32,438 nucleotides of DNA from Candidatus Saccharimonadota bacterium (lineage in GTDB: Bacteria; Patescibacteriota; Saccharimonadia; Saccharimonadales; UBA4665). Positions 29,939 to 32,438 of the stretch are shown piece by piece (within the stretch, counting starts at the first letter, position 1; each line of letters opens with the position of its first letter). The DNA lies in assembly GCA_028289045.1 (NCBI GenBank), contig JAQGHB010000005.1, positions 1-32,438 of the forward strand, read 5' to 3'. A program made the translations under genes and the position numbers. The notes under the pieces are model-generated. The model did no database searches and was not told the origin of the DNA. It worked only from the letters and a program-made list of their open reading frames with translations.

Positions 29939-31911
29939 ATCTGTTCGCTGGGCTTCTCGGTCGCTTAAATTTTGATGCATTTCCACATGACATTATCACT
30001 GGTTTTGGGGCCTTGAGCGTCGTCTTTGGTGCTCTGACAATAGCCGGACTCCTGACCTACACCAAGCGCTGGACCTGGCTTTGGAAGAACTGGCTGACCT
30101 CGCTCGACCCCAAGAAAATTGGCGTCATGTACATCGTGATTGCGCTGGTTATGTTGCTGCGCGGCTTTGCGGATGCTTTGCTTATGCGCACCCAACAGGC
30201 GGTTTCGGTTGGATCGTCGCATGGCATTCTGTCGTCCGATCATTTCCAGCAAATATTTTCGGCGCATGGCACGATGATGATTTTCTTTGTGGCCATGGGC
30301 CTGATGTTTGGGCTGATCAATCTGGTACTGCCACTCCAAATCGGGGCCCGTGACGTCGCCTTTCCATTCCTGAATTCAGTGAGTTTCTGGCTGTTCGCGG
30401 CAGGTATGGTCCTGGTCAATCTGTCGCTGGTGATTGGTGGCTTTTCGGCGGCAGGCTGGTTGGCCTATCCGCCATTATCTGAATTGCAGTTCAGCCCGGG
30501 AGTCGGAGTCGACTATTGGATATGGAGCCTGCAAATTGCCGGCGTTGGCAGCTTGCTGTCCGGCATTAATTTCCTGGTGACAATTCTGAAAATGCGTGCG
30601 CCAGGCATGACACTGATGAAAATGCCCATGTTCGTCTGGAGTGTACTATGCAGCATGTCGCTGGTGGTTTTCGCTTTCCCAATTCTAACCGCCACGCTAG
30701 CCATGCTTGCGCTGGACCGCTCACTGGGCATGCACTTCTTTACCTCCGATACCGGCGGAAATCCTATGATGTACATTAATCTTATCTGGGCGTGGGGGCA
30801 TCCCGAGGTGTACATCCTAGTGCTGCCAGCCTTTGGTGTGTACTCAGAGGTGGTAGCGACCTTTGCGCGCAAGCGGCTTTTTGGCTACACCTCGATGGTC
30901 TGGGCGCTCATCGCCATTACGTTCTTGTCGTTCCTAGTGTGGCTGCATCACTTCTTCACCATGGGCGCTGGCGCCAATGTTAATGCCTTTTTCGGCATTA
31001 TGACTGGTGTGATTGCCATTCCCACCGGTGTTAAAATCTTTAACTGGTTATTCACCATGTTCCGCGGACGTATCCTTTTTGCCACGCCGATGCTGTGGTT
31101 CATCGGCTTTGTGGTAATCTTCAGCATTGGTGGCCTAGCCGGCGTGCTGATGTCTGTGCCAGCCATCGATTTCCAGGTACATAACAGCCTATTTTTGGTG
31201 GCACACTTCCACATGATGATTGTTGGCGGCGTCGTATTTGGTTACCTTGCTGGCCTGACCTATTGGTTCCCGAAAATTTTTGGCTTCACGCTCAATGAAC
31301 GACTCGGCAAGTACGCTTTTTGGTGCTGGCTGGTCGGCTTCACGACTGCCTTTACGCCGCTGTACATTCTGGGCTTGATGGGCGCCACGCGTCGACTGGA
31401 TCATTACGATGCTTCAATGGGCTGGCAGGGACTATTTATCGTGGCCGGCATCGGCGTGCTGATTTTGGCGCTGGGGCTCAGCTTGCAAGTGGCACAATTC
31501 GGTGTAAGTATCTGGCAGCGCAAACAAAATCGTGATACGACAGGCGATCCCTGGAATGGCCGCACTCTGGAATGGTCGACCGCTTCGCCCGCGCCCGCGT
31601 ATAATTTCGCCGTCATACCGACGGTTACGGACCGCGACCCATTCTGGGCTAGCAAGCAGGCCAAAAAAACGACTGAGAAACCCCATTATACTGACATTTA
31701 CCTGCCCAAGAACACCGGCATGGGCATATTCATCGCCGGCTTCGCCTTCCTGCTTGGCTTCGCTATTATCTGGCATATTCTCTGGCTGGGTGTTATCGGC
31801 CTAGCTGGCATTATTGCCTGCGTGATTATCCGGACCACCAGCGATGAAGAAAGCGAATACCTCATAACCGCTAAAGAAGTTGCGAAGATTGAATCCGAGG
31901 CAAGAGCATGA
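29935..31911 (+). CDS. cyoB: Cytochrome bo3 quinol oxidase subunit I
   Basis: CyoB is the catalytic subunit that reduces oxygen to water and pumps protons. The 658 residues compare with 663 in E. coli, and key residues line up with a constant offset of +5. Quinone-site residues are Arg76, Asp80, His103 and Gln106. Low-spin haem ligands are His111 and His426, the high-spin haem ligand is His424, and CuB ligands are His289, His338 and His339, with the cross-link Tyr293. D-channel Asp140 and Glu291 and K-channel Lys367 are kept. Long stretches ([30 protein letters not shown]) are nearly identical to proteobacterial CyoB. It overlaps cyoA and cyoC by 4 bp each. Confidence 0.98.
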   Translation: MNLFAGLLGRLNFDAFPHDIITGFGALSVVFGALTIAGLLTYTKRWTWLWKNWLTSLDPKKIGVMYIVIALVMLLRGFADALLMRTQQAVSVGSSHGILSSDHFQQIFSAHGTMMIFFVAMGLMFGLINLVLPLQIGARDVAFPFLNSVSFWLFAAGMVLVNLSLVIGGFSAAGWLAYPPLSELQFSPGVGVDYWIWSLQIAGVGSLLSGINFLVTILKMRAPGMTLMKMPMFVWSVLCSMSLVVFAFPILTATLAMLALDRSLGMHFFTSDTGGNPMMYINLIWAWGHPEVYILVLPAFGVYSEVVATFARKRLFGYTSMVWALIAITFLSFLVWLHHFFTMGAGANVNAFFGIMTGVIAIPTGVKIFNWLFTMFRGRILFATPMLWFIGFVVIFSIGGLAGVLMSVPAIDFQVHNSLFLVAHFHMMIVGGVVFGYLAGLTYWFPKIFGFTLNERLGKYAFWCWLVGFTTAFTPLYILGLMGATRRLDHYDASMGWQGLFIVAGIGVLILALGLSLQVAQFGVSIWQRKQNRDTTGDPWNGRTLEWSTASPAPAYNFAVIPTVTDRDPFWASKQAKKTTEKPHYTDIYLPKNTGMGIFIAGFAFLLGFAIIWHILWLGVIGLAGIIACVIIRTTSDEESEYLITAKEVAKIESEARA

Positions 31912-32438
31912 GTGTAGAACAACAAATCGCCGAACACGAGACGGCCCATAAAACGATCTTTGGCTTCTGGATCTACCTGATGACCGACTGCGTGCTGTTC
32001 GCCAGCCTATTTGCCACTTACGCCGTGCTGCGCGGCAATACTTTCGGCGGTCCATCAGGCCGCGAGCTATTTAGCCTGCACTTTGTTTTGATCGAAACCT
32101 TGATCTTGCTGTTCAGCAGTTATACCTGTGGTCTGGCTATGCTGGCCGCGCACCGACAAGACAAGCGCTCCGTGCTGCTTTGGTTCGGCATTACATTCCT
32201 GCTTGGTGCCGCGTTCTTGACCATGGAACTGACCGAATTCCACAACCTCGTGCAGGAAGGCAATAGCTGGCGTCGCAGCGGCTTCCTATCAGCGTTCTTT
32301 ACACTGGTCGGCACGCACGGGCTGCACATCTTCACCGGCTTGATCTGGATGGCCGTCCTGCTCAAGTTAGTCTGGCGCCGTGGCCTGACCGCTGCCGTAA
32401 CGCGCCGATTGACGCTGCTAAGCATGTTCTGGCACTTC
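31908..32438 (+). CDS. cyoC: Cytochrome bo3 oxidase subunit III, 3' end outside window
   Basis: The ATG at 31908 overlaps the cyoB stop by 4 bp and the frame is open to the last base, giving 177 residues of an expected 200 or so. The sequence [20 protein letters not shown], then [20 protein letters not shown], and [14 protein letters not shown] near the end are typical of CyoC, with about five helices. Subunit III stabilises the complex and the proton path rather than binding cofactors. cyoD and the haem O synthase gene cyoE are expected downstream. Confidence 0.96.
   Translation, partial: MSVEQQIAEHETAHKTIFGFWIYLMTDCVLFASLFATYAVLRGNTFGGPSGRELFSLHFVLIETLILLFSSYTCGLAMLAAHRQDKRSVLLWFGITFLLGAAFLTMELTEFHNLVQEGNSWRRSGFLSAFFTLVGTHGLHIFTGLIWMAVLLKLVWRRGLTAAVTRRLTLLSMFWHF

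Noticed and set aside
1-32438. TGA or other codon reassignment, CRISPR array, insertion sequence or prophage
   Set aside because: TGA ends several complete genes at the expected family length; no evenly spaced repeats, transposase, terminal repeats or phage genes were seen.

Overview
The window reads as one compact bacterial chromosome segment of roughly balanced base composition, using the standard bacterial code (TGA is a true stop, for example at the ends of cyoA and cyoB). I infer a member of the Candidate Phyla Radiation, most likely Candidatus Saccharibacteria (TM7). The reasons are the very tight packing with abutting or overlapping convergent genes, the large share of genes whose -10 box sits only 6-9 nt before the start codon (leaderless mRNAs), a RecR without a full zinc finger, and a complete-looking cyo (cytochrome bo3) start, which is known from some members of that phylum. 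This assignment is inference; no rRNA is present.

Layout. 1-3515: housekeeping block with the tail of a probable YbaB/EbfC gene, recR, a small reverse-strand gene with a textbook promoter, a DHH phosphoesterase and cysS. 3496-7868 (reverse): an envelope operon of alpha/beta hydrolase, two GT4 glycosyltransferases and an AI-2E-type transporter. 7996-8110: tRNA-Gln(TTG) and its terminator. 8132-11874: an accessory, stress-like cluster of short genes (small membrane proteins, a VOC protein, a conserved hypothetical protein, two DUF2795-like proteins, an ABM-domain membrane protein, a bacterial PH-domain protein, a PGPGW-like protein), several of which carry strong Shine-Dalgarno sites, unlike most of the window. 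11906-12015: a perfect palindrome followed by a possible small RNA with an intrinsic terminator.

12062-14576: a DrrAB-type ABC exporter and a convergent flippase-like (LPG-synthase TM) protein. 14692-17564: a four-gene signalling unit made of a polytopic membrane protein, a 90-residue protein, a soluble PAS histidine kinase and a stand-alone receiver. 17587-19876 (reverse): a Crp/Fnr-type regulator and an LCP (LytR-CpsA-Psr) cell-wall ligase. 20027-22523: a MacB-type permease, its ATPase and a Gly-rich membrane-anchored DUF5666-like protein. 22572-26423: a GT2 polyprenyl-type glycosyltransferase, a GT-C-like membrane protein, a HIT-like protein and a second flippase-like protein. 26464-29026: an OmpR/kinase two-component pair and uppP. 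29048-end: cyoA, cyoB and a cyoC cut by the window edge.

Taken together, much of the window builds or remodels the cell envelope (lipid-linked sugars, UppP recycling of undecaprenyl diphosphate, LCP ligation, flippase-like proteins, ABC exporters), under two-component and Crp-type control, next to an aerobic quinol oxidase in which every quinone, haem, copper and proton-channel residue I checked is intact. No CRISPR array, insertion sequence, prophage or integrase was seen.
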